A stretch of 64,000 bases of DNA from AV80 sp046262815. Its GTDB lineage: Bacteria; Verrucomicrobiota; Verrucomicrobiia; Chthoniobacterales; UBA10450. A program made the position numbers and the translations under genes. Numbering within the stretch: position 1 is the first letter of the stretch; each line of letters opens with the position of its first letter. The notes beneath the pieces are model-generated. The model was given only the letters and a program-made list of their open reading frames with translations, had not been told where the DNA came from and did no database searches. The stretch covers positions 1-64,000 of the forward strand of contig JBHELY010000013.1 of assembly GCA_046262815.1 (NCBI GenBank), in the 5' to 3' direction. Of the stretch, positions 51,795-59,761 are shown piece after piece.

Positions 51795-52345
51795 GAACGC
51801 CGTCCGGACATAAAGTCTTCGGGATGGGCGCGGAATTTCCGAGCGCCGCCGCGCTCTATGAAGCAGCGAAACGCGTGCGCGATGCCGGATTCAAACGCTG
51901 GGATGTGCATTCACCGTTTCCGATTCACGGAATGGACGCGGCGATGGGACTCGGAAAATCATGGCTCAGCGCGTGGGTCCTTGCTGGTGGCATCAGCGGA
52001 TTACTGACAGCCGTGATCCTCGAATTCGGACCGTCCTGGATCATTTATCCGCTCGTCGTCCACGGCAAACCATTCGACTGGCGCACGGTGCCGGCCTTTT
52101 TCCCGATCATGTTTGAGCTCACAGTCCTCTTCTCAGCGTTCGCCGCGTTTTTCGCGGTCCTGATGATGAACGGACTGCCGCGCTGGAATCATCCAGTCTT
52201 CAACTGGCGCCGGTTCAGCCGCGCGACGAACGACGGATTTTTCCTGATCATCGAAGCGCGCGATCCGCGATTTACCGAGCTGGAAGCGCGCGAGATTCTG
52301 GAACAAAGCGGCGGCAGCCACGTCACCATCATCCACGAAGAGTAA
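51791..52345 (+). CDS. actD: Alternative complex III subunit ActD (DUF3341)
   Basis: A 184-residue protein with a soluble N-terminal part (FGMGAEFPSAAALYEAAKRVRDAGFKRWD split over residues 11-39) and two membrane segments near 62-84 and 98-125. This matches ActD/DUF3341. It overlaps actC as ATGA. Its stop is followed at once by a 121-base palindromic repeat before actE. Confidence 0.92.
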   Translation: MRTPSGHKVFGMGAEFPSAAALYEAAKRVRDAGFKRWDVHSPFPIHGMDAAMGLGKSWLSAWVLAGGISGLLTAVILEFGPSWIIYPLVVHGKPFDWRTVPAFFPIMFELTVLFSAFAAFFAVLMMNGLPRWNHPVFNWRRFSRATNDGFFLIIEARDPRFTELEAREILEQSGGSHVTIIHEE

Positions 52346-52347
52346 TA

Positions 52348-52468
52348 AATGACGAATTTCCGAATGACGAATGACGAAGGAATGATGAAGCACGAATGCC
52401 GAAAGGCCCGCTTCATATTATTTCATTCGGTCATTCCTTCGGGCTTCGTCATTCGTCATTCGTCATTT
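52348..52468. repeat. Palindromic repeat inside the Act operon, GACGAAT family
   Basis: Direct and inverted copies of a seven-base unit (ATGACGA and complement TCGTCAT) make arms AATGACGAATTTCCGAATGACG... and ...CGTCATTCGTCATTCGTCATT. It fills the actD-actE gap and would fold into a long mRNA hairpin. No IS or coding sequence is seen. Confidence 0.9.
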
Positions 52469-52477
52469 TTGTAACTT

Positions 52478-53224
52478 ATGCTCCGCGGATTTTTCCTCAT
52501 CTTCATCCTGATCGGCATCGCGATTGTTGCGATGTTTGGTTTCCGCGGACAGAAGAGCACCGGGTCGCCGATCGAAGTTTTCCCGGACATGGTGCGACAG
52601 ATGAAAGTGCGCGCCCAGGCGCCGCTCGCGTTTTTTGCCGATGGCCGCGGCTCGCGCCCGCCGGTCGCCGGCACAGTGCCGATTGGTTACGAGATGCCGA
52701 AGCGGAACAGCGAAGCATCGCCCGGCGCCGCGCCGGTCCCGTCCGAGATGAATGTGCAACCGCATCTCGGGTTCAGTGAGGGCACGGATTATTTCAACAC
52801 CGGCAAGATGGGGGACAACTGGGGCACCGGATTTCCGATGAAAGTGGATGAGGCGTTGATGCAGCGGGGGAAACAGCGGTTCAATATCAACTGTAGCGCT
52901 TGTCACGGCTACACCGCCGCGGGCAACGGCATCACGAAACAGTACGGCCTAACGACTGTCGTCAGCTTGCAGGATGAACGAATCCGCAAAATGGCTGACG
53001 GCGAGATTTTCAACACGATCACGAACGGCAAGAACACGATGCTGGCTTACGGGCCGAACGTCTCCGTCACGGACCGCTGGGCGATCATCGCATATCTGCG
53101 CGCGTTGCAACGGAGCCAGAATGCGACTGAGGCCGACGTGCCGCCGCAGAATCGCCCCGAATTGGACAAGCCGCCGCCGGCGCCATCACCCGAACCTTCC
53201 AAACCGGAGGCCGCGAAAAAATGA
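52478..53224 (+). CDS. actE: Alternative complex III monoheme cytochrome ActE
   Basis: A 248-residue cytochrome c with an N-terminal membrane anchor (FFLIFILIGIAIVAMFGF). The PDMVRQMKVRAQ and PVAGTVPIGYEM segments are typical of ActE. The single heme site is CSACH in NCSACHGYTAAGNG, and Met ligands lie downstream. The C-terminal tail is rich in Pro, Ala and Glu. The ATG follows a repeat and has no strong Shine-Dalgarno sequence. It overlaps actF by four bases. Confidence 0.92.
   Translation: MLRGFFLIFILIGIAIVAMFGFRGQKSTGSPIEVFPDMVRQMKVRAQAPLAFFADGRGSRPPVAGTVPIGYEMPKRNSEASPGAAPVPSEMNVQPHLGFSEGTDYFNTGKMGDNWGTGFPMKVDEALMQRGKQRFNINCSACHGYTAAGNGITKQYGLTTVVSLQDERIRKMADGEIFNTITNGKNTMLAYGPNVSVTDRWAIIAYLRALQRSQNATEADVPPQNRPELDKPPPAPSPEPSKPEAAKK
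52947..52955 (-). repeat. TCGTTAGGC motif, copy 12
   Basis: Exact 9-mer in actE encoding Gly-Leu-Thr as GGC CTA ACG, shortly after the heme motif. Confidence 0.8.
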
Positions 53225-54420
53225 GCGAGCGAACTGAGCTGCCCACTCCCGAAGGCGAATACGTCGAGGCGAATCGCTTTGCGCCGTTGTCGTTCCTGCT
53301 CGCAATCGTCGGGATCGTGGGACTCGGCCTGAGCGTGGTGGGCGCATTCGTTTCGCCGAAGCAATTCAGTTTCTCGTGGCTGTTCGCGTTCGCCTTCTAT
53401 TTCACGATCCTGGCCGGCTGCTTCTTCTGGATCGTCGTTCATCACGTCGTCGATGCGGAATGGTCGGTCGTCATTCGACGTCAGCTCGAGAATCTCTCCA
53501 TGCTCCTCGCGGTCATGGCGGTTTTCTTTATCCCGGTCGTCATTTACCGCCATCACCTTTACGAGTGGATGAACATAAAGGTCGGCCTCGATCCGATCCT
53601 GGACAGCAAACGCGGCTACCTGAATTGGCACTTCTTTGTCGTCCGCTCCATTTTCTATTTCGTTTTCTTCATCGGCGCGACGCTGCTCTTCCGGCGTTTT
53701 TCGATCCGACAGGACCGCGACGGCAATCCGGGCTTCACCATCAACATGCGGCGCGTCGCATTTATTTCGCTGCCGCTCTTCGCGGCCTGCATCACCTTCG
53801 GCGCTTACGATTGGTTGCTCGGTATCGATTACCATTGGTTCTCGACCATGTGGGGCGTTTACATTTTCGCCGGCGCCGCGGGCGCCTCGATGTCGCTCCT
53901 CGTTCTGGTGATCACCGCGCTGCGCAAAGCGGGTTATCTGACGGAGACGGTCAACGCCGAGCATTACCACATCATGGGGAAATGGATGCTCGCGTTCTGC
54001 GTTTTCTGGGCCTACATCGGCTTCTCCCAATACATGCTCATCTGGTATGCGAACATACCGGAAGAGACCGAATATTTTATCCACCGGAACACGGAGTCGT
54101 GGAATGGGCTGAGCCTGTTCCTGGTGATCGGGCGATTTTTCATTCCGTTTGCGATTTTGTTGATGCAAGGCCTGAAAAGAACACCGGGCCGGCTCAGTTG
54201 GATCGCGGGCTGGATCGTGTTTATGCAGCTGGTCGACATTTACATCGTGATCCTGCCTGCGCTTCATCGCGCGGGCGTGCTCGTCAGCATCTGGGATTTC
54301 ATGCCGCTGATCGGCATGGGCGCAACGCTCGCCTTCGTTTTCCTCCGGATCCTGCGACGGAGCTCACTCTTTCCCAATCGCGATCCGCGCCTGCTCGAAT
54401 CGCTTCACATCGTTAACTAG
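53221..54420 (+). CDS. actF: Alternative complex III membrane subunit ActF
   Basis: A 399-residue polytopic membrane protein with about ten hydrophobic segments, the second NrfD-like subunit of the complex. KMMVSLPxx-type motifs are not used for the call; ITFGAYDWLLGIDYHWFSTMWGVYIFAG and FCVFWAYIGFSQYMLIWYANIPEET, each part seen in sequence, are typical of ActF. The start overlaps actE. It is followed two bases later by a membrane protein gene in the place where actG is found in other operons. Confidence 0.92.
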   Translation: MSERTELPTPEGEYVEANRFAPLSFLLAIVGIVGLGLSVVGAFVSPKQFSFSWLFAFAFYFTILAGCFFWIVVHHVVDAEWSVVIRRQLENLSMLLAVMAVFFIPVVIYRHHLYEWMNIKVGLDPILDSKRGYLNWHFFVVRSIFYFVFFIGATLLFRRFSIRQDRDGNPGFTINMRRVAFISLPLFAACITFGAYDWLLGIDYHWFSTMWGVYIFAGAAGASMSLLVLVITALRKAGYLTETVNAEHYHIMGKWMLAFCVFWAYIGFSQYMLIWYANIPEETEYFIHRNTESWNGLSLFLVIGRFFIPFAILLMQGLKRTPGRLSWIAGWIVFMQLVDIYIVILPALHRAGVLVSIWDFMPLIGMGATLAFVFLRILRRSSLFPNRDPRLLESLHIVN

Positions 54421-54422
54421 CC

Positions 54423-55058
54423 GTGCCAACCAACGAATCACTCCAGCATTATCAGCCCCGTGGGATGTTCTCCACCTGGCTCGGCGTGGTGCTGCTCTTC
54501 GCGTTCTTCGGTTTGCTCGCGCTGGTCCTCGTAAAAGCGTCGCCGCGCGGCTCGAGCTACGAAAAGAAACGGGCCGAAGCGCGCCTGAAAAAATTGGAAG
54601 ACGCGCAAAAAGAAAATCTCACCGCGCTCAACACCTACGCCTGGGTCGACAAGAACAAGGGCGTCGCGCGGATACCAATCGATCACGCTATTGGAATCAT
54701 GCTGGTTGAATTGGCCGACAAGAAACCAACAACGGCGGGCCCGATCGCCGCGGCTTCTCCGAGCGCAGCGCCGCAAACTTCTCCGGCAGCAAGTGCAAGC
54801 CCGAGCCCGACGGCAGCGCCAAGCGCGAGCACGACACCGAAACCTACTTCGGTGAGCGGCGAGCATTCTGAAGCGCACAACCAACCGGCCGCGGCCGCGA
54901 ATCCGCCAAACGCTCCGCCGAACACACAACCCGGACCGAACACAAGCCCGGCTGCGTCCGCGCCTCCGCACCCTGCAAATCCGCAGGTCAGTCCTTCACC
55001 ATCCGCCTCGCCGTCAGCCGCAGGAACGCCGTTGCCCGTCCGCGGAAAAACGCCATGA
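54423..55058 (+). CDS. Single-pass membrane protein with Ala/Pro/Ser-rich tail, act/cco linked
   Basis: A 211-residue protein starting with GTG. It has one membrane segment (about 18-38), a coiled-coil-like charged stretch (YEKKRAEARLKKLEDAQKENL) and a conserved-looking VDKNKGVARIPIDHAIGIMLVEL motif often seen in small proteins beside respiratory complexes. The last 100 residues are low-complexity Ala, Pro and Ser. It sits between actF and a CcoN-like gene, overlapping the latter by four bases. An accessory or assembly role is inferred from position only. Confidence 0.72.
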   Translation: MPTNESLQHYQPRGMFSTWLGVVLLFAFFGLLALVLVKASPRGSSYEKKRAEARLKKLEDAQKENLTALNTYAWVDKNKGVARIPIDHAIGIMLVELADKKPTTAGPIAAASPSAAPQTSPAASASPSPTAAPSASTTPKPTSVSGEHSEAHNQPAAAANPPNAPPNTQPGPNTSPAASAPPHPANPQVSPSPSASPSAAGTPLPVRGKTP

Positions 55059-56557
55059 ACCCGTCTAAAATTCCATTAACGCCGCCGAGCGCAGAGGTCG
55101 CGACGACCGATACCGAAGTCACGGCGCGCGACGTGGAGCAAGTCGAGCGCGCGTTGATCGACGCGTCGACGCGGTTGCCGGTCCTGTTCTTCTACGCGTC
55201 GGCGATCATCTGGCTCTTAATCGGCACCCTGCTCGCCGGCCTGGTTTCGTGGAAATTGCACGCGCCGGATCTGCTTGCGAACTGGAGCTGGCTTACCTGG
55301 GGCCGCCTGCGTCCCGTGCACATGAACGTGATGGTGTACGGTTGGGCGTCGATGGCCGGGATCGGGACTGCGATCTGGCTCATGGCGCGTTTGTGCCGGA
55401 CGACGTTGCGTCATCCGTTGCTGCTCATCGCGGGCGGCGCGTTTTGGAATCTCGGCGTGCTGCTCGGCGCGGGCGGAATCATCGTCGGCGATAGCACCGG
55501 CTACGAATGGCTCGAGTTCCCGCCTTACGCGAGCATCGTCCTGTTCGTTGCGTATTCGCTCGTCGTTTCGTGGGCGATGCTCATGTTCCGCTTCCGGCGC
55601 GGCGACAACATTTACATCACGCAATGGTATCTGCTCGGCGCGTTTCTCTGGTTCCCATGGGTCTATGGCGCGACCCAGGTGATGCTCTTTGTCGTGCCGG
55701 TCGAGGGCGTGATGCAGGACGCGGTGACGTGGTGGTTCGGCAATAATTTGATGTTCCTCTGGTTCGGCGCCATCGGCCTCGGCACGGCCTACTACATGAT
55801 TCCGAAAGTGATCGGCCGGCCGGTTTACAGTTACCACCTGGCGGCGATCGGGTTCTGGACCTACGCGCTCTTCGCCAGTTGGACGGGAATGCAGCGCCTG
55901 GTCGATGGCCCGTTCCCGGCGTGGATGATCACGGCCAGCATCGCCGCTGCAATCCTCACCCTGATTCCGGTGGCGACGGTCGGATTAAATCATCACATGA
56001 CGATGCGCGGTTATTTTGGACTGATGCGTTACAGCCCGACGCTGCGGTTCACGGTCTTCGGCGCGTTCGCCTACACCGGATTTAGTTTGATGGGGATTCT
56101 GCTCTCACTCCGCTCGGCCGCGGGCTACGTCCACTTTACCGAAGCGAGCGTCGCTTATACGCACGCCGGACTCTACGCGTTCTTCACCATGATCATGTTC
56201 GGCTCGATGTATTACATCGTGCCGCGGCTGGTGGGCCGTGAGTGGCGTTATGCGACGCTGATCAAATTGCATTTCTGGTCGTCGGCGTATGGCGTCGGCT
56301 TGATGATTGCGATGCTGTTCCTCGGCGGGATCGCCCAGGGAAGCAGCATGTCCGACGCGTCCCGGCCCTTCGCGGACGCGACCGATTCTATTCTGCCGTA
56401 TCTGCGCGGACGGAGCGTGTCGGGAATGTTGCTCACGATCGCGCACTTTATTTTCGCGTTTCATTTCGGCCTCATGCTCCTTGGTCTCGGCCGCGCGGCG
56501 AGCATGCCGACATTCTTAAACCCACAGGAAGACGAGGCGGTGAAGGATCACATATGA
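55055..56557 (+). CDS. CcoN-like heme-copper oxidase subunit I lacking CuB and heme b3 ligands
   Basis: A 500-residue, about 12-segment membrane protein that aligns well with cbb3 subunit I (CcoN). The low-spin heme b ligands are kept: His89 in GRLRPVHMN and His370 in AYTHAG. The active site is lost: WWFGNN has Asn230 where CcoN has a CuB His, WTGMQRL has Gln280-Arg281 for the next two CuB His, and Tyr368 replaces the heme b3 His of HxH. It should carry one b heme and not reduce oxygen. It overlaps both neighbouring genes as ATGA and lies in the act operon. Confidence 0.88.
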   Translation: MNPSKIPLTPPSAEVATTDTEVTARDVEQVERALIDASTRLPVLFFYASAIIWLLIGTLLAGLVSWKLHAPDLLANWSWLTWGRLRPVHMNVMVYGWASMAGIGTAIWLMARLCRTTLRHPLLLIAGGAFWNLGVLLGAGGIIVGDSTGYEWLEFPPYASIVLFVAYSLVVSWAMLMFRFRRGDNIYITQWYLLGAFLWFPWVYGATQVMLFVVPVEGVMQDAVTWWFGNNLMFLWFGAIGLGTAYYMIPKVIGRPVYSYHLAAIGFWTYALFASWTGMQRLVDGPFPAWMITASIAAAILTLIPVATVGLNHHMTMRGYFGLMRYSPTLRFTVFGAFAYTGFSLMGILLSLRSAAGYVHFTEASVAYTHAGLYAFFTMIMFGSMYYIVPRLVGREWRYATLIKLHFWSSAYGVGLMIAMLFLGGIAQGSSMSDASRPFADATDSILPYLRGRSVSGMLLTIAHFIFAFHFGLMLLGLGRAASMPTFLNPQEDEAVKDHI

Positions 56558-57549
56558 AAGGCGTGACCGGACTTTTCCTCGGCATTTTCGGCACGTTCGC
56601 CTTTTCGTGGACGGGGCTGACCCTCATTCCAAATTGGCAGATCGGCCATCTCGATCCGCAATCGGACGAAGAACAGACCGATATTTATCCGCAACCAAAA
56701 TCCGGCATGGCCGAACGCGGCCGGAAAATTTATGCAGCGAACGGCTGCGTCTATTGCCACAGCCAGCAAGTGCGCGCCGATTACGCGGCATCCGACATCG
56801 AACGAAAATGGGGAACGCGTCGGAGCGCCCCGCGCGATTACATTTTCGAACGTCCGGCAATGCTGGGAAAACTGAGGATGGGCCCTGATCTTTCGAACAT
56901 CGGGAAGCGCGCACCGGCCGAAGATCAGAACCCGTCTCCGTCGCCGGCGCCATCGGCTTCCGCGAGTGCGTCGCCTGCGGCAAATACATCGCCTGCTGCA
57001 AACGTGCCGGCGCCGTCGCCGAATGCGAGCGCCGCGAATTCTCCTGCGGCCGCGCCGAATGCATCGCCCGTTGCGGGCGCGAGTGCATCGCCCGCAGCCA
57101 GCGCCAATGCGTCGCCGGCTCCAGCAACTTCACCAGGGCCTGCAGCGACAACCGCGGAAACAACCACGAGCGCGAACGGTGGCCCTCCGCAATACTCGGC
57201 CGCCTGGCATCATCTCCATCTTTACAATCCGCGCAGTGTCCTCGCCGGTTCGAGTTCGAACATGCCCTCATTCAAGTTCCTTTACGAAACGCGCCGGATC
57301 ACGGGCGAACGCTCAGCCGATGCTTTGAAGTTAACGGGCGCGGATGATCCGGGTGAAGGCTGGGAAGTCATCCCGACCTACGACGCAAAATGCCTTGTCG
57401 CTTATCTGATGTCGCTCGACCAATCGCACGAACTTAAAGAAGCGAAGCTGAGCACGGCTCCGGCAACCGCTTCTTCGCCAGCTCCGGCCGCATCGGCGGG
57501 CGCATCGCCGGCTGCTTCTCCGGCGCCAGCCAAGGAGGAAAAGAAATGA
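56554..57549 (+). CDS. CcoO-like monoheme cytochrome c with a low-complexity insert
   Basis: A 331-residue membrane-anchored cytochrome. After an N-terminal segment (about 5-25), it has the heme site CVYCH (65-69) in NGCVYCHSQQVR, typical of CcoO, then RMGPDLSNIGKR. Some 90 residues of Ala, Ser, Pro and Asn (about 121-211) are inserted before AWHHLHLYNPRSV and the SSNMPSF axial Met (near 237). The C-terminal tail is also Ala/Pro-rich. The ATG at 56554 overlaps the CcoN-like stop. It is the expected partner of that protein. Confidence 0.87.
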   Translation: MKGVTGLFLGIFGTFAFSWTGLTLIPNWQIGHLDPQSDEEQTDIYPQPKSGMAERGRKIYAANGCVYCHSQQVRADYAASDIERKWGTRRSAPRDYIFERPAMLGKLRMGPDLSNIGKRAPAEDQNPSPSPAPSASASASPAANTSPAANVPAPSPNASAANSPAAAPNASPVAGASASPAASANASPAPATSPGPAATTAETTTSANGGPPQYSAAWHHLHLYNPRSVLAGSSSNMPSFKFLYETRRITGERSADALKLTGADDPGEGWEVIPTYDAKCLVAYLMSLDQSHELKEAKLSTAPATASSPAPAASAGASPAASPAPAKEEKK

Positions 57550-58301
57550 GCGAGCCGGCGGGAGGAGATAACGTGCGCCAGGGAATGGACTACGGCGAAA
57601 CGTCGGACGTCCATCAGGTGCACTTAGCGATCCAGCGCGAGAAGCACGAGCCGCGCGCCGGCCTCGAGCCACTCTCGATCTGGCTCATTGCCGTCTACGG
57701 ACTAGCCATCTTTTTCGGCGGCGCGTATCTCGGCCGCTTCTCAGGAGGCTTTAGCGGCGACAGTCTTGATTGGAGTCAGGTGCCGACGAACAAAAAGCAA
57801 GGTCCCCAGGGTCCTGGCGGCGAACAAACGCCAGAACTCTCGCAGGCCGATCGCGGCAAGAAAATTTTCTCCGCGAACTGCGCGACGTGCCACCAGGCGA
57901 ACGGCCAGGGTATGCCTGGACAATATCCGCCGCTCGCCGGTTCCGAGTATGTCAATGGCGGCACGCGCCGAGTTGGGATGATCGTGCTGAAAGGATTGCA
58001 GGGTCCGTTGACGGTAAAAGGCCAGTCATTCGGCACCGCGGTCATGCAACCCTGGGACAAAACGCTGACTGACGCGAAGATCGCCGACGTTCTCACCTAC
58101 ATTCGCCAGGAGTGGGGGAACAAGGCCGGTCCCGTTGCCGCCGCGCAGATCGCCGGTTTGCGCAAGGAACTCGCGAGCCATCCGGAATCGTTCACCGAAC
58201 CGGATCTGAAAGCAGTTCCGGCAGACGCCGAGCTGCCGGGCGGCGAGCCGGCGGGAGCGAAGCCCGCTGAAGCAAAGAACCCCGCGCCGCCGCCAAAATA
58301 A
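57546..58301 (+). CDS. CcoP-like membrane-anchored monoheme cytochrome c
   Basis: A 251-residue protein with a soluble N-terminus, one membrane segment (about 44-63) and a cytochrome c domain carrying CATCH (112-116) in NCATCHQANGQGMPGQYPPLAGSEYV. The axial Met is probably in the AVMQPW segment. CcoP normally has two hemes, so this is a single-heme version. The C-terminus is Pro/Ala-rich. It closes the 46146-58301 operon; the stop abuts a TGTAGCC-type palindrome. Confidence 0.85.
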   Translation: MSEPAGGDNVRQGMDYGETSDVHQVHLAIQREKHEPRAGLEPLSIWLIAVYGLAIFFGGAYLGRFSGGFSGDSLDWSQVPTNKKQGPQGPGGEQTPELSQADRGKKIFSANCATCHQANGQGMPGQYPPLAGSEYVNGGTRRVGMIVLKGLQGPLTVKGQSFGTAVMQPWDKTLTDAKIADVLTYIRQEWGNKAGPVAAAQIAGLRKELASHPESFTEPDLKAVPADAELPGGEPAGAKPAEAKNPAPPPK

Positions 58302-58381
58302 CTGTAGCCGCTTCGCTGTGAGAAGCGTGAGATCGACGCGAATAGCGGGACGAAGCGTCGCCCACAGGGCGACGGCTACAG
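58302..58381. repeat. Composite palindrome, TGTAGCC family
   Basis: Outer arms CTGTAGCCG and CGGCTACAG, with inner GCTTCGCTGTGAGAAGC and GTCGCC-CACAG-GGCGAC hairpins. It follows the last cytochrome gene and probably ends that transcript; the flavoprotein gene starts 43 bases further on. Confidence 0.88.
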
Positions 58382-58424
58382 AAAGACATCTCCGGCGCGC
58401 TCGATTCCCGATTCTTTTTCGACG

Positions 58425-59447
58425 ATGAAAAAGGCCGCTGACTTCGACGACCCGAACACGCGGGAAGTGATCGTCGTCGGTGGCGGCATCGCCGGTTTAT
58501 CAGCGGCGATCTATCTCGGCCGCGCCCAACGCGACGTGGTCGTCATCGATTCCGGCCATTCCATGGCGAGATGGGAACCGGTCGTGCAAAATTATCTCGG
58601 TTTTCCGAAAGGCGTCGGCGGCGAAGAGCTCCTTAAAAACGGACGAACCCAGGCACGACGCTACAAAGCGCGCATCATCCGTGACGAGATCAGGACTGTC
58701 GCCACGCGGAAATCGATGTTCGTCCTGAAAGGAAAACGAAAAACGTATCGGACGAAGCGATTGCTGATCGCAACCGGAATTTTCCATCTGCCCCCTGAGA
58801 TTCCCGGCGTGAAGCAGTGCCTTGGGCACAGCATGTTTTTCTGCAAGGACTGCGACGGTTATCGCGTCCGCGGCAAACGAATCGCGATCATCGGCGCGAA
58901 CAACGAAGCGGTCGAGTACGCGCTCGGCATGCTCGATTATTCCGCGTGTGTGGTCCTCGCCACAAATGGCGAGGAGCCGCACTGGGACAAGAAACACGAT
59001 CGCTGGCTGGCCGAATACGAAATTCCGGTCGCGTTGCAACGCATTCGCGACGTCGACCATCGAAAGCGGAAAATTCGCGCTCTTCAATTTGCGAGCGATG
59101 CGGCCATCAAGATCGATTACATTTTCACGACTCGCGGCGACATCTTCCACAACCAGCTCGCGAAAAAACTCGGCGCGAAGCTCGATCCCGACGGACAGAT
59201 CAAAGTCGACCAATGCCTGCGGACGAGCGTTCCGCGTCTCTACGCCGCCGGTTGCGTAACGCCGGCCAATTGCCAGATGATCATCGCCGCCGGTCAGGGC
59301 GCGGCTGCCGCGCAGGCGATCAACCGGGATCTTTTTGAAGAGAGCCTGGCGTCGCATTCCCTGCGCCGCTTTCGCGCAGAACAGCTCGAGAAGGACAAGA
59401 CCGTCCCGGAAGTTTCCAAATCAAAGCCAAAAAGGAGAGCAAAGTAA
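58425..59447 (+). CDS. Thioredoxin-reductase-like NAD(P)/FAD oxidoreductase
   Basis: A 340-residue two-Rossmann flavoprotein. EVIVVGGGIAGLSAAIYLGRA is the FAD site. FFCKDCDGY (C140, C143) occupies the place of the TrxR redox disulfide. The NAD(P) motif reads IIGANNEAVEYAL, where the usual GGGDSA is altered, so cofactor preference is uncertain. LYAAGCVTPANCQMIIAAGQG is the C-terminal FAD motif. A Lys/Arg-rich tail follows. The TAA overlaps the next ATG (TAATG), coupling it to an EncFtn-type ferritin, which suggests a role in iron reduction or redox supply. Confidence 0.85.
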   Translation: MKKAADFDDPNTREVIVVGGGIAGLSAAIYLGRAQRDVVVIDSGHSMARWEPVVQNYLGFPKGVGGEELLKNGRTQARRYKARIIRDEIRTVATRKSMFVLKGKRKTYRTKRLLIATGIFHLPPEIPGVKQCLGHSMFFCKDCDGYRVRGKRIAIIGANNEAVEYALGMLDYSACVVLATNGEEPHWDKKHDRWLAEYEIPVALQRIRDVDHRKRKIRALQFASDAAIKIDYIFTTRGDIFHNQLAKKLGAKLDPDGQIKVDQCLRTSVPRLYAAGCVTPANCQMIIAAGQGAAAAQAINRDLFEESLASHSLRRFRAEQLEKDKTVPEVSKSKPKRRAK

Positions 59448-59761
59448 TGAGTTTCGAACAATATCACGAACCGGCGAACGAATTGTCGGCCAAGACCCGC
59501 ACATTCGCCCGAATGATCGTGTCGTTAGGCGAAGAAGCCGAGGCGATCAATTGGTACGAACAGCGGATCTCGGTGGAGAAGGACAAGAGTGCCCGCGCCA
59601 TCATGCAGAACGCGCAGAAGGAGGAGTTCAAACATTTCTCCATGGACTTGGAATGGCTCTTTCGAGCCAAACCGGAATGGCGAGAAATCGCGCAAGGCGT
59701 GCTCTTCAAGAAAGGCGACATCGTCGAGCGCGGTGAGGATGCCGAGGAAGACGCGGACTAA
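59447..59761 (+). CDS. EncFtn-type (encapsulated) ferritin-like protein without a shell partner
   Basis: A 104-residue protein matching the encapsulated ferritin family. The ferroxidase residues are present: E29, E30 and E32 with W36 and Y37 in GEEAEAINWYEQR, and E59, E60 and H63 in KEEFKHFSMDLEW. Known members assemble as annular decamers and oxidise Fe(II) inside an encapsulin shell. No shell gene lies in the window and the acidic C-terminus has no recognisable shell-targeting peptide. An AAAGGAG nine bases before the ATG and the TAATG overlap show coupling to the flavoprotein gene. Confidence 0.82.
   Translation: MSFEQYHEPANELSAKTRTFARMIVSLGEEAEAINWYEQRISVEKDKSARAIMQNAQKEEFKHFSMDLEWLFRAKPEWREIAQGVLFKKGDIVERGEDAEEDAD
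59522..59530 (+). repeat. TCGTTAGGC motif, copy 13
   Basis: Exact 9-mer in the EncFtn-type gene, encoding Ser-Leu-Gly (TCG TTA GGC) directly before the ferroxidase Glu pair. Confidence 0.8.

Noticed and set aside
52348..52468. CRISPR array or IS end in the actD-actE gap
   Set aside because: Units are seven bases and arranged as an inverted pair with no spacers; no transposase is present.
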